A stretch of 15,786 bases of DNA, from NCBI GenBank assembly GCA_037176845.1, contig JAYKXP010000385.1, positions 1-15,786 of the forward strand, in the 5' to 3' direction. The notes below the pieces were generated by a model. That model was not told the DNA's origin and did no database searches. It worked only from the letters and a program-made list of their open reading frames with translations. The translations under genes and the position numbers were made by a program. Positions 1-10,460 of the stretch are shown here, in pieces (within the stretch, counting starts at the first letter, position 1; each line of letters opens with the position of its first letter). This stretch comes from Paramarasmius palmivorus (lineage: Eukaryota > Basidiomycota > Agaricomycetes > Agaricales > Marasmiaceae).

Positions 1-720
1 GTTGAAAACACGAGGTCGCGGCCCCTAACACAATGTCCACTCTATCGCCGACCTGCCTGAGCTGGAAATCACCGACTACCCACAGATAAATAGCTATCCA
101 ATGTCCACATCACTTAATTTGCTACCGAAGCCTCCACCTCGTCGCCCAAATGAGCTTTCAAGATTGCACTCAGGTCGTCGTCCATGGGCATGCTACCAAC
201 AACGTGAACGGGAATCAATACAATGCGAGTGTCATTCATTTCGACGGCCAGAGGGAGATAGAACGTACCGAGTACGACGAGGTGTGTATCTTTCAAATGA
301 GGTTGTTTATCCACTGAAGTCTGTGTAGTTTGAGGAAGTGAAACGCGGTCAGATTTACACCTTGAAGAGACTCCATACCGAGAGTATCTCCAACTGGTGG
401 GAACGGGAATGGGAATTGAAGGGTGGAGAATTGGTCCGCAAGCAAAACAAATCAACCCAAATGACAATTTGCACGGTACAAGTGCGCCCAGACACGCAAA
501 CCAAATACACTGTGGCCATATACGAGGGCGATGACGCAGACTTCTTTTGGCAGGAAGACTTTGAACGCTTTTCTTGTGCTGGTCTAGGGTTCGTTTTCGT
601 CGGTTTCTCCACAACAATCTCACTGACAACCACACAGGAAGCCTGACACATGGCAACTCTATGGCCTGAACCGCTCCAAAATCCCCTTCCTCATCTTCCC
701 AAGGAAAAAACACCCCCCGG

Positions 721-768
<48 letters not shown>

Positions 769-771
769 TTT
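721..771. repeat. T15-A29-T7 homopolymer tract
   Basis: Fifteen T, twenty-nine A and seven T follow each other inside the gene at 150-2771. The tract lies where the intron between the exon ending LIF-like codons and the exon starting at 821 should be. Such pure runs are rare in the rest of the window. It may be a real poly(A/T) intron tract, or the junction of poorly resolved reads. Confidence 0.9.
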
Positions 772-2356
772 CTCCTTCCTCTCCTTAAATGTCAGGTTTT
801 AATCGACTTTGGTGTGGTAGAACTGGTGCCTTTTGCAGATTTCTACACAAAGTCGTTCTGGGGGGATATTTATATTTGGATGTTGGCTGTACGTCCCAGA
901 TTTGGTTTTGCTGTTCCTATAGCTAATCTGCTTTTCTCTTAGAGGCACTTGGGCTGCCACCAGTCGTGTATATGGTTGAACATGGAAGGGTATCTGTGCA
1001 AGGGACTCTATGGGCCTTCTACCAACTTTAAATATACATACACATCCTCCGTCATTATCGTTCCTCCCTCAGCACAGATGCTGCAAGAAGACAACTTTAT
1101 CAATTTTTTCCAACAATCCTTTTCATCACAGTTGGAAAAAGACATTCTATCTTATGCATCCCGTCATCAAACATGCACATTCCTTGACGATCTATTCCCT
1201 TCACCAACAAACTACCACCCACCCCCAGATCACAAACGCTCTCATGGGACAGCTAAATCATGCGGCGATTCATGCCTCAAATCACTATTTCGGAATCCGC
1301 CGCATCACCTCCCACCGGACCTCATTGATGGACTTTGTTTCGATACTGTTTACTCTACTTCACGGGGGGCTGTTGCGAGGTGGCCAAGGGGTAAGGGGTT
1401 GTGGAAAGTAGAGCATTATTGGGGGCTGGGGAATGAGTCGGACATGGGGGATGGGTTGACTCGGTGAGTGAGGGTTTTATGACTTAGTTTGTCGGTGCTG
1501 ATCTCTACAGTTTCAAGCTAGATGATCTCAAGGATGTTACTGTTTCCTTCAGGTATGGTCCGATGGACTTCAGGAAGAGTTGGTTGGCACAAAGTTCAAG
1601 GATCATTGATGCCCATGGGATGTCGAGAATGGAAGAAAAATGCTGTACGTCTTCCCCCTTCATCATGTCTGGAACTGGACTCACCGTCCTTTCTCTCAAT
1701 AGTCACGATTACCCCACCCAGCTTTACCCTTCGTGGCAGTGCCCCATATAGATAGAGGAGGACCCCAGGATACCCACCTCAAAAACCTCCCACCCTCTAC
1801 TCTTCATGCTCGTCTACCTCTTCCCTTGATCAATATTTTAAGTATATCGTGGGAGAAGGAGACACAGTGGAACACACAAAAACCAATACCAGTCTTTTGG
1901 TCTTTGGGAGTGAGAATGGTCTTTCCTTTCTGAGTATATGTCAAAGGAGGAGGGATGTAGGGATGGAGTGGAAGTCCCTCGGAGCTTAGGAGGATTTGTG
2001 AATGGCGTAGCGCCCAGATGCTCTCATGGCCAACCGACGTCTACGCTGCCCTCCGCAAGTGGCAAGGAGCCCGTGGCTTTGACCCTACCGCCGCTGATTG
2101 GGCTCAGAGTTTGGGGTATCCACAATTGGAGATTATTGGTGGAAAAGAAGAAGCACGGTCTGAAGGTGTTCATGTTCTGTTGCACTCTTGGTGTTATTGT
2201 TCCTAACTTGACTTTAGACTGCCCAGATTGGTGTTCCTATCTCCAAAAGCTGTGTAAACAAGTGGTGGAGCTACGACTAGATACACTTATGCAAGCTAGA
2301 GGTCAGTCACTCCATCCAGTTGGTTCAGTGCTGGGTTTAATACCTCACTTCACAAA

Positions 2357-2483
2357 AGCAGAAGCAGAAGCAGAAGCAGAAGCAAGATTAAGAGCAAAAG
2401 TAGAAGCAAGATCAAGAGCAAGATTAAGAGCAAGAGCAGGAGCAGCAGGAGCAGGAGCAAGAGCAAGAGCAAGAGCCAGAGCC
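2357..2483 (+). repeat. AGAAGC/AGAGCA hexanucleotide-type repeat coding Ala-Glu then Ala-Arg
   Basis: A purine-rich imperfect repeat of 3-6 nt units (GCAGAA, then GCAAGA and GCAAGAGCAAGA variants) runs in frame with the flanking exon. It encodes alternating Ala-Glu, then Ala-Arg and Leu-Arg residues, giving an acidic block followed by a strongly basic block. It is probably an unstable microsatellite that expanded inside the coding exon. Confidence 0.85.
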
Positions 2484-2918
2484 AAACTCAAGGACGTACT
2501 TGAGCCTTCAGCTTTCCTTTGTGATCCTTTCATTGAATCCGTAGAATACACACCTCGAGCATTCCCTTCCAACGAGCAAGGCATTCTACCGCTGCTAGAA
2601 CAGAACGAGCCTTTGTCGGCCCAAGGTTAGTGTTTTGGACAATGTATGTGAGCTATTGTACTGATGTTCTTGATCCTCAACCTAGAAACACCAAAAGAAG
2701 AAGCAAAATCCAGCTCGTGGTCGTGGTTATGGGAAGCCGGTGCTGGCTCAGGGATCAGTGCATTCATGTAATGCTCAATGATGATGAGGACTATTTCCGA
2801 CTTTATGTACATGTAATGGCTCTGGGTACCAGGTTCTTGAAGCTGTGCTTCAACTTTCAAGTGTATGTATGTACGAGTGAATGAAAATCATATATTTATT
2901 CCAATCTGCGGGATATGG

Positions 2919-2963
2919 TTTCTACATCATAATCTCGGTGCGAGTAACCTCAAGAACTTTGCC
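2919..2963 (+). repeat. Diverged direct repeat, copy 1
   Basis: Shares the exact 12-mer TTTCTACATCAT with position 3648. It then shares a 26-nt block (2938-2963) that matches 3685-3710 at 21 of 26 positions, including GTGCGAG, CCTC, AGAAC and GCC. Confidence 0.45.
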
Positions 2964-3647
2964 TACTTGACACCCTGATTCAACCATCCGAGAACCAAGT
3001 ACCTGTCTATATTCCACGAGCCCGAGCATTGCGAACAACGCCTGATACCGGAACTTGCACGACGGCTCCAAACCCTGCGCGAACCATACCGAGAGCTTAA
3101 AAGCTACAGTAACGTCTCGAGAACCACTGCACCCCTTCTAGCTCGGAGGTACAGCGTGAATGTTTGGTGCGCTTGAGTGTAGAATAGAAACCCCGAGCAG
3201 AGGTTGGCGTGAATAACGGAAGCACCGTTAGCTCTGCTTCCATAACGCATCTAAGGAGCAAGAGTGAGCTACGCCTTAGAGTAGGTCAGAGGATTTGGTA
3301 TGCACGTACCCTGAAAGAAGACGAGAATGAGAGATATAGTTGCCGAGACGCCGTATCTAGAACTAAAAGGTTCAATGCTCAACGTCGAGATTGTGAAGGC
3401 CGAAACAGAGAGATACCTCAAGTTGCAGCATCTTCTTGTACCTCAGGCTGCAGGGAGTTGGCGATCTGGTCGTCATCGGTGTAGTTGCTCCTGAAGAATA
3501 CAAGCAGAATGAGTATGCTAGGTTCATCACGACCAGAAGTGCTCGAAACGCTTACCTGACAGCAAGAGTTGAAGGGTATGATGCCGAATCAGCTGTCTGT
3601 TCTCATGAAACGCGCCTTGAGGATAATGAGGGCATAGGCCTTCTATG

Positions 3648-3710
3648 TTTCTACATCATGAGAAGCCGGCGTTTGGATTTCGTAGTGCGAGAATCCTCGA
3701 GAACCTCGCC
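3648..3710 (+). repeat. Diverged direct repeat, copy 2
   Basis: Partner of the copy at 2919-2963, about 730 bp away in the same orientation. The spacer between the 12-mer and the 26-nt block is longer here by roughly 18 nt. The pair could be remnants of short terminal repeats or an old duplication. Confidence 0.45.
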
Positions 3711-3950
3711 AATTTGTCTCTTTTTCCAAACACCAGAATGGTAAGGCCATATCCGAAAGTCATCTCTGGTCACTAATTGAAAGCGCCCCAACCGAATGAG
3801 ACATCCATCGAAGTATCGAGGCCAAAATGCCGGTGAGCTTGCTTTTTGGGGTAGGCTGGTGTTTGGAAGGTGGCAGGGCATATTTGGTGTTGAAAGAGGA
3901 ATGTCGCGTCGCGAACGTTATCTGATGTGAGTCACCAGAAGTGGTAATAC

Positions 3951-5371
3951 TTTTGCAAAAGTACCGGACAGTTATCAGAACGACTTTTGTAATGCTACAG
4001 GATAACGACTTTTGCAAAAGTAAGGGACAAGTAGTCAAGGCAGATATGAGTACTGTCCGCTTTGGGTGCTTCCAAATTGGGAAGGATCATTCCCACACCT
4101 TCTGGAAAGAGAACAGGCCGCTTTTTTGAGATCTGGAGATGTTCCACACCGCTTTTTTTTTGGCATCCCAAAATGGAAGGTGCTCTTTCCATGATGTAAC
4201 AGTGCGCTTTTTGGGCGCTTATTTTTGCGGAAAAAATTATTCCCACAACTCCTGACATCATCTGGGTGCCTCCTACTCCGCTTTTGCGCCTTCCCCAAAA
4301 TGGAAGGTGGCCTTACCTCATTATTTTCCACCTGGAATCAATGCATGGGGGGCTATTGGGGCATGCTGGGGGGCTTATAAATCGCATTTTTGAGGCGTGG
4401 AATGTGTTCTAATATGTTCTAAAAGCATGCCCCCTGCATTGGGGGGCAGGGGAATGCAAAGAAAAAGCGGTCCAAATATGGTAATTCAGGAAAATGGCCT
4501 ATTGGCATCTTGGGCTACAGGCAGATATTGACATGGGGGTAAGTGGAGGACCTAGATACATCAAATACAAGCCTGGGCATACCAAATAGTACATAGATTA
4601 GTGGGGTAATGGTGCTTAAATATCAAAAATACTGAAAATCTCCGAAATTAGAGGAATAAAATTACAGGATAGGATGTAGTCCAGCTAGAGCTTAGATATT
4701 GTAAATCAGAGATGATATATATGTCCCCTTGCTTGGTTTACAATCCTGGAGAGCTGCCTATTTTTCCAGATTTATTACAGCTAAATTCGCTTTTTTTGGA
4801 CATTGGTAATACTACACCACAGGGAATGATTGGGATAGGCTAATATGATGTATAGATGATGAATATATACTTGCCCAAGCACTGCTGTATGGGCAACACC
4901 TTGTTCAATCCAATGTATTGTACAGTTATGTAATACCACCAGTAATACATGAATAGCACCTCAGGGAAGCATCCCAGCACCAAGGGGAGTTCAGAATCGA
5001 GTTCAGGCACCCAAAATACACTTTCCTACTATGAAAGGCCATTTTTTGAATACATCTGTATGTTGCTACATAAAAAATACATAAAAAATCGCATTTTTAG
5101 GGTTTTTTTATACTGGAGCATGGGGATTGCTCCTAAAATCACCAAAAATGAATGAGAGACCTTTCACTATGCATAGAACAGGAATATCAATTGCCTCCAT
5201 GAATCCCATGACAGGAACTCATATGCCAGATGCATCAATTCCTGCACAATTACAGAAAACATGTACTATGGATGTAGTATTGCAGGGATTGATCTGGGGA
5301 CTTGGGGAACCTCAAAATCGAATTCAGGATGAAAAATCAGTCAAGAATATATCTAGGGTTCAAAGGAATCC
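3951..5371 (+). repeat. Left inverted arm of the foldback element
   Basis: Pairs with 5486-6915. It starts with the palindromic block TTTTGCAAAAG and repeats that block at 4010-4020, with a shortened version CGACTTTTGTAATG at 3981. It contains CCAAAATGGAAGG-type and GCTTTTTT-type short motifs. It lacks 20 bp present in the other arm. Confidence 0.88.
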
Positions 5372-5485
5372 AATCACTGTAGCTTGTGATATGTATCTGA
5401 CAAGTTTTATGCTTCTAGTTAACATATGTTGCACATATACTTGTGCATTTAACTTGTTGTATGCATATTGAAGTCAATTGTGGAT
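5372..5485. other. Central spacer of the foldback element
   Basis: This 114-nt stretch joins the two arms. Its outer ~40 nt on each side still pair imperfectly (shared ATATG, ACAAGTT and ATGC blocks), so the true unpaired loop is only about 30 nt around 5414-5445. Pairing quality falls gradually towards the centre. It is AT-rich and has no coding potential. Confidence 0.65.
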
Positions 5486-6915
5486 GGATTTCCTTCAACC
5501 CTGGATATGTTCTTGACTGATTTTTCATCCTGAATTCGATTTTGAGGTTCCCCAAGTCCCCAGATCAATCCCTGCAATACTACATCCATAGTACATGTTT
5601 TCTGTAATTGTGCAAGAATTGATTAGTCTGGCATATGGATTCCTGTCATGGGATCCATGGAGGCAATTGATATTCCTGTTATATGCATAGTGAACAGTCT
5701 CTCATTCATTTTTGGTGATTTTAGGAGCAATCCCCATGCTCCAGTACACAAAAACCCCTAAAAATGCGATTTTTTGTGTATTTTTTATGTAGCAACATAC
5801 AGATGTGTTCAAAGAATGTCCTTTCATAGTAGGAAAGTGTATTTTGGGTGCCTGAACTCGATTCTGAACTCCCCTTGGTGCTGGGATGCTTCCCTGAGGT
5901 GCTATTCATGTATTACTGGTGGTATTACATAACTGTACAATACATTGGATTGAACAAGGTGTTGCCCATACAGCAGTGCTTGGGCAAGTATATATTCATC
6001 ATCTATACATCATAAAGTGGGTTATGAACAAGAATTAGCCTATCCCAATCATTCCCTGTGGTGTAGTATTACCAATGTCCAAAAAAAGCGAATTTAGCTG
6101 TAATAAATCTGGAAAAATAGGCAGCTCTCCAGGATTGTAAACCAAGCAAGGGGACATATATATCATCTCTGATTTACAATATCTAAGCTCTAGCTGGACT
6201 ACATCCTATCCTGTAATTTTATTCCTCTAATTTCGGAGATTTTCAGTATTTTTGATATTTAAGCACCATTACCCCACTAATCTATGTACTATTTGGTATG
6301 CCCAGGCTTGTATTTGATGTATCTAGGTCCTCCAACTTACCCCATGTCAATATCTGGCCTGTAGCCCAAGATCCAATAGGCCATTTTCCTGAATTACCAT
6401 ATTTGGACCGCTTTTTTTGCATTCCCCTGCCCCCCAATTGCAGGGGCATGCTTTTAGAACATATTAGAACACATTCCCTCAAAAATGCGATTTTTATAGC
6501 CCCCCAGCATGCCCCAATAGCCCCCCAATGCATTGATTCCAGGTGGAAAATAATGAGGTAAGGCCACCTTCCATTTTGGGAAGCCAAAAGCGGAGTAGGG
6601 AGGCACCCAGATGATGTCAGGAGGTGTGGGAATAATTTTTCCGCAAAAAAAGCGCCCAAAAAGCGCACTGTTACATCATGGAAAGAGCACCTTCCATTTT
6701 GGGATGCCAAAAGCGGTGTGGGAACATCTCCAGATCTCAAAAAAGCGGCCTGTTCTCTTTCCAGAAGGTGTGGGAATGATCCTTCCCAATTTGGAAGCAC
6801 CCAAAGCGGACAGTACTCATATCTGCCTTGACTACTTGTCCCTTACTTTTGCAAAAGTCGTTATCCTGTAGCATTACAAAAGTCGTTCTGATAACTGTCC
6901 GGTACTTTTGCAAAA
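5486..6915 (-). repeat. Right inverted arm of the foldback element
   Basis: Reverse complement of the left arm, ending at 6915 in GTACTTTTGCAAAA. It carries 20 extra bases at 6014-6033 relative to the left arm. Other small differences lie near 6335, 6475 and 6590. The end falls 11 bp from the stop codon of the minus-strand transposase. Confidence 0.88.
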
Positions 6916-6926
6916 ATTTTACAGAA

Positions 6927-9900
6927 TCAGCTGTCCACGACTCGGCGCTTCTCCTCCAGAACGAGCGCTAGCTCTTCGTCCCACCGTCGTTTACGCGCCC
7001 AGCACTTGCTCCACTCTATTCGTAACGCTTCCTGCATCGCTTTCGAGTCTCCTGAGACATCCACTCCTGTCCATATCCATGACAGGGACCGTCTGGACTC
7101 TCCCGCAACGATAAGCGGTCGTGTTTCCGTCGTAGCTCGGGTTTTCCGACTGGTGACGGTTGAAAGGCTATCCTGGTCTTCGTGCGTACGAACATCTTGA
7201 TCCCGAAGAGCATGATACCCCGGCATTAGCGTTTGCAGCTTCTCCTCCCCAATGAGCACCAGCAGAGCGTTCCAAGCTGCCTGGTACTTAGTCTTGAATG
7301 CCTGGATGTCGGTCTCATTCCTAGCCAAATCGTCGCGAGAACGTGTAGAAGCCTTCTGCCCTCGTGACTGGGTTGAGCGCTCGATATGTAGACCGGCACG
7401 GACGAATAGATGCGTACGCAGCCATCTAAGCGACGTTCTTAGCTGTGCGCATCTGTAATCTACCTCTCGAGCCACCCATTCCCCCATAGACGCCTGTGTT
7501 CGAAGTGGTTCAGGCAGCCCCGACGGTAGAAGAATAGGAATCTTCTCCACGGTATCGACGTTGGAATAGTTGGGCAGTGTTGTTAGGTAGGCCAGTGCGG
7601 TCGGTGTGTAGATCTGTTGGAGACTCCGGAATCGTGCGATTAGACGGCCTAACTTTGCACGTTTCTCCACCACTTCCGTTCTCTCTCGCACAGTGCCTTC
7701 GTCCTTCTCCGCCTCCTTGATTGCCATCCGACGCTGCTGATCCTCAATATCCAGCCCCATGAGAAGAAACGCACTAGGAGCGACTTCGTGCAGTATAGGC
7801 TCGCCTTTAAGACTGCGTTCTGCTTCTTGAACCGCCAGCCGCAATCGAACGTCCTCCTCGGTTTCCCCTAGTCAGCATGTCAGCCTCCAAATCTTAGCAA
7901 AAATCAACAAACGCACCTCGCTCAGACAGGGAATAAGGATTGATAACTGTTCTCCCGGCTTCCCAATCCATCACTTTCTCTCTCCAGTCATCGATTCGGC
8001 TCTGGGGTTGGCTCTGGCAGAACCGTTCGTATTCTGCGGTATGAATTACTGTCTGGCGTCGCGCCTCAGCCTCTCGTCTTCGGAGCAAGAATCCTGTATT
8101 CATTTCAGCCTCAATCGGATTCGTTGAAGGACCCAGGCTTACCCAAACCACAGATTTTTCGCCAATTTCGAGCTCCTTGATGATCGTCGATTGTGTCTCG
8201 CCTATGGCCCGGACCCATCTCTCTAGTACTGACTCCAACAGGACCTACTTCGGCCCACAGCCTCTCAATACCTTCGCCATCTGTTTGCCCTGCCCCAGGA
8301 AGCAGGTGCAGCGCATACGTCTCCTGGCAGGCTCGTTCATGGCCACGAATGTGTAACTTCGGCACTACAAAACTCCATTTGCTGCTATCCATCTCCAGAG
8401 AAGCCTCATCTGGCAAGGAACCCATTCTCTCGAAGAACTTTTTGCAATACTGGCATGCAATGTCGTAGCTCAGTACGCGTTTGAGCAACGCAGAGGACAG
8501 TCTCTGCGACGCTCCCAGGGCGTAATCACCCAGCAGAAACCTAGTTCCCAATTAGAAACTACACGGGACCGCAAATACGACCATCACGCTCACTTTTCAC
8601 CTCTGTTGAGGTCCACTGCCCCATTGGGTTCGCACATTTCATGCCGAGAGCACATACACACCAAACAACCTGTCGTCGCATATCCGCGGTTGAATTTGGT
8701 GTTGGCTTGCTTCACAGCCGCGAGACTTGAGCAATCATTCATCTGAAAGCTCAGTAAGCATTCAAATAACGTCGTCCAATTCAGCACACGTACCTCCTTT
8801 TGATCGGGTGCAGCTTTCATCCACCTCTGATAAGGGCCCTGTTCCACGTAGTACGCCAAACCCGTCAACAACCCAGGATCCGCAGATTCACTCGATATGG
8901 CTCGGCGCTTCAACCGGAAGCAAGCATCCAATGACAGAAACTTGTGGTATAGAAACCTGTTCTCAAACTCTGTGAGCCAAATCCTCTCATATCTTACACT
9001 GCTCCTACCTTTTTTGCTCTGGAACTGATTCCCAGTCCACGGGGAGATTGATGCCCGGCCGAGGGCATGCTATGCATTGTACCGCAAGCTCTCCCTTTTG
9101 AATGTCCTCGAGGCTTCGACTGCGCTCGTTTCCTATACCCGCTCGTTTCAGCATCTTCAGGTACCTCCATTGTCGAGTGACTCTCCTAAAGGAATCATAT
9201 CTATCCTGGCCAATCAAGTCAATGCAAAGACCAAGATGAGCCAACTATATAACGTACCTTGATGTCCGTACACCCTCCACCGTTACTCCTCATTTCCAAC
9301 CCATAGTAGAAGTCGTAGAGGTTGATCTTCCCCTTCAACGTCAAAGCATGGAACAGCGCCAGAACGCGAAACGTGAAAACCGTATACGGATCCTCGACAC
9401 TCCCGGGGTACAGCTCCCGCCGCATCAACTGCTGCCACTTTTGCCCGACAGCCTCCTCAGAGCGACAACCACAGTATGCAATGGATACCTCTTGGATGGA
9501 ATCCACATCCACCACCACAAACCCCTTCCTTGCCATGACGCGAAGCACACACGGACTGCCATCGTCGTGACCCAACTGAACCACTAAGCCAAGGTCTTGC
9601 AGTGATGTTCTCTCGAAGTAATTGCCGTTCCAGCGCTAGACCCAAAGGTAAGTATCCATTTCATTTTCAATGTCGTTTTGAAGCGTACCTCTATTCTGTC
9701 GAACGGCCTTTCCTTGTGGTGTGATACAATACACGCCTTGCAGTAGAGATGGGGAGCAATGCAATCCTTGCATCGATATAGCGTCGTAGAAGAGACCTGG
9801 CATGAGAAGCACACGTCTCTATGTTGGTCTGGACGGCCTTCGCGCAACATCAATTCATCTAGGAACGGCCTTGCCAACGGTCTCCAGTCTGCCATGGTCC

Positions 9901-10329
9901 TGGCCTTCAAGAAACAGTCAGTAGCCATCTCTTTGGTAATACGTTCATCTCACGTACTAGATCCATCTCGGAAGTGTTTAAAACCTCGTTTTCAACACCA
10001 ACATCGACCCCATTTCCCTCGACGTCCGTTGTGTCCACCCCAGCACTCACAAAGAGCCCTTGACCACCCAACACCCTATTCTCCACACGCTCATCAATAT
10101 CCATCATCATAGAGTCGAATGCCGGAACGGAAGGTTGATCGACGCGTTTCTTGCTTGGGGAGAGTCCGGAAACTTTGACTAGTCGATGGCGAACACGTCT
10201 TCCATCCGTTGTCAACGCCTCGACTTTGAGGAAAGCGGGGGTCCGATGAACATTCTCCACGCGGATTCGTTGAACCTTGGGCGGTGAAGGAGCCTTTGCC
10301 TTGCCTTTCCGAGATTTGGACGAGCTCAT
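6927..10329 (-). CDS. KDZ transposase with N-terminal CxC2 cysteine cluster
   Basis: Nine exons on the minus strand: 10329-9958, 9904-9689, 9635-9258, 9205-9009, 8969-8794, 8742-8594, 8540-8143, 8093-7917, 7867-6927, about 1,000 residues. The product would cut and move the element's DNA in the nucleus. A basic tail (SSSKSRKGKAKAP) comes first. The CxC2 zinc cluster follows: CFSC, YRCKDC, LYCKAC, RWNGNYFERTSLQDLGL and CIACPRPGINLPVDW. The transposase core has LDACFRLKRR, GLAYYVEQGPY, CSRHEMCEPNGAVDLNRGE, SYDIACQY, VPKLHIRGHERACQETYALH and TDGEGIERLWAE. The Asp of LDAC, Asp of YDIAC and Glu of DGEGIE are the likely catalytic acids. The C-terminal part has SAFLLMGLDIEDQQRR and RSLSWIW. Oddities: the exons sum to 3,004 nt, one too many, with the misfit at an A6 run next to a 39-nt intron (8970-9008); the end at EEKRRVVDS is shorter than relatives as I recall them. 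Confidence 0.9.
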
Positions 10330-10460
10330 AGACGCGTAGTAGCCAAAGCCGATCAGAAAATCTCTCCCGCACACGTTAACTCACGTGAATACCAAACTTG
10401 ACCAAGCAACACGCCCACGAGCTGCACCTGATCAACAATTAACAAACTCCGACCGTCACG
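10330..10460. promoter_or_regulatory. Shared divergent promoter region
   Basis: Only 131 bp separate the start codons of the transposase (minus) and the TET/JBP gene (plus), so both promoters and 5' untranslated regions must lie here or overlap the genes. A palindromic E-box, CACGTG, sits at 10382-10387, near the middle. No clear TATA box is seen. The arrangement suggests co-expression of the two genes. Confidence 0.5.

Larger units (their letters stand above)
150..2771 (+). pseudogene. Agaricomycete-expanded hypothetical protein, multi-exon, probably broken
   Basis: Spliced exons read as one member of a large Agaricomycete family of unknown function, recognised from memory by ordered motifs. 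The start at 150 opens MSFQDCTQVVVHGHATNNVN. Exon 2 has EVKRGQIYTLKRL and YTVAIYEGDDADFFW. Exon 3 has DTWQLYGLNRSKIPFLIF. Later exons have ELVPFADFYTKSFWGDIYIW, DGLTRFKLDD, LAQSSRIIDAHGMSRMEEKC, SWPTDVYAALRKWQGARGFD and a C-terminus ending WSWLWEAGAGSGISAFM before TAA at 2769. Well-supported introns are 282-328, 589-637, 889-942, 1464-1510, 1645-1702, 2166-2217 and 2626-2685; 2302-2358 is optional. Damage: a homopolymer tract at 721-771 hides one exon junction, the reading hits TAG near 1750, and the frame changes between about 1800 and 1990 with no convincing intron. It is therefore either a pseudogene or a gene with sequence errors. No catalytic motif or signal peptide is visible. Family placement is fairly sure; the exact model for 1703-1990 is not. 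Confidence 0.6.
2772..3950. other. Intergenic stretch without a supported gene
   Basis: About 1.2 kb between the broken plus-strand gene and the foldback element. Open frames here (for example 3209-3484 and 3436-3744, plus strand) are short, lack plausible splice structure linking them and resemble no family I recognise. The only structure seen is a diverged direct repeat (2919-2963 and 3648-3710). It may be remnant of an old mobile element. Confidence 0.5.
3951..6915. mobile_element. Non-autonomous foldback (long terminal inverted repeat) element
   Basis: The whole 2,965 bp is a near-perfect palindrome at large scale: sequence from 3951 inward is the reverse complement of sequence from 6915 inward. 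Both ends carry TTTTGCAAAAGTACCGGACA. The arms agree closely for more than 1.3 kb, with scattered substitutions and small indels, then diverge towards the centre near 5430. No protein-coding frame is supported; open frames come in mirrored pairs. No target-site duplication is visible: the left flank ends GTGGTAATAC and the right flank starts ATTTTACAGA. This fits a long-TIR or foldback DNA transposon that needs a transposase from elsewhere. The superfamily cannot be told from the ends alone. A transcript through it would form a very long hairpin. Confidence 0.85.

Noticed and set aside
114..713. 199-codon open frame on the minus strand
   Set aside because: It is antisense to spliced exons with clear family motifs on the plus strand, and its own translation is low in protein-like features.
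2345..2584. Minus-strand frame rich in Ala-Leu and Ala-Ser
   Set aside because: It is just the complement of the purine repeat in the plus-strand gene.
3436..3744. 102-codon plus-strand frame
   Set aside because: No recognisable family, no convincing introns linking it to neighbours, and it overlaps other equally open frames.
4035..4331. Open frames in the left arm
   Set aside because: They are mirrored in the right arm, have low-complexity Lys-rich translations and differ by frameshifting indels between arms, so they are not under coding constraint.
6282..6800. 172-codon minus-strand frame in the right arm
   Set aside because: Its left-arm counterpart is broken by small indels and stops; it is a by-product of the inverted repeat.
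3941..6925. Target-site duplication flanking the foldback element
   Set aside because: GGTAATAC on the left and ATTTTACA on the right are not the same; no duplication of 2-10 bp is convincing.
6927..7458. Plus-strand frames overlapping the transposase
   Set aside because: They are shadows of the minus-strand exon, which carries continuous KDZ-family sequence.
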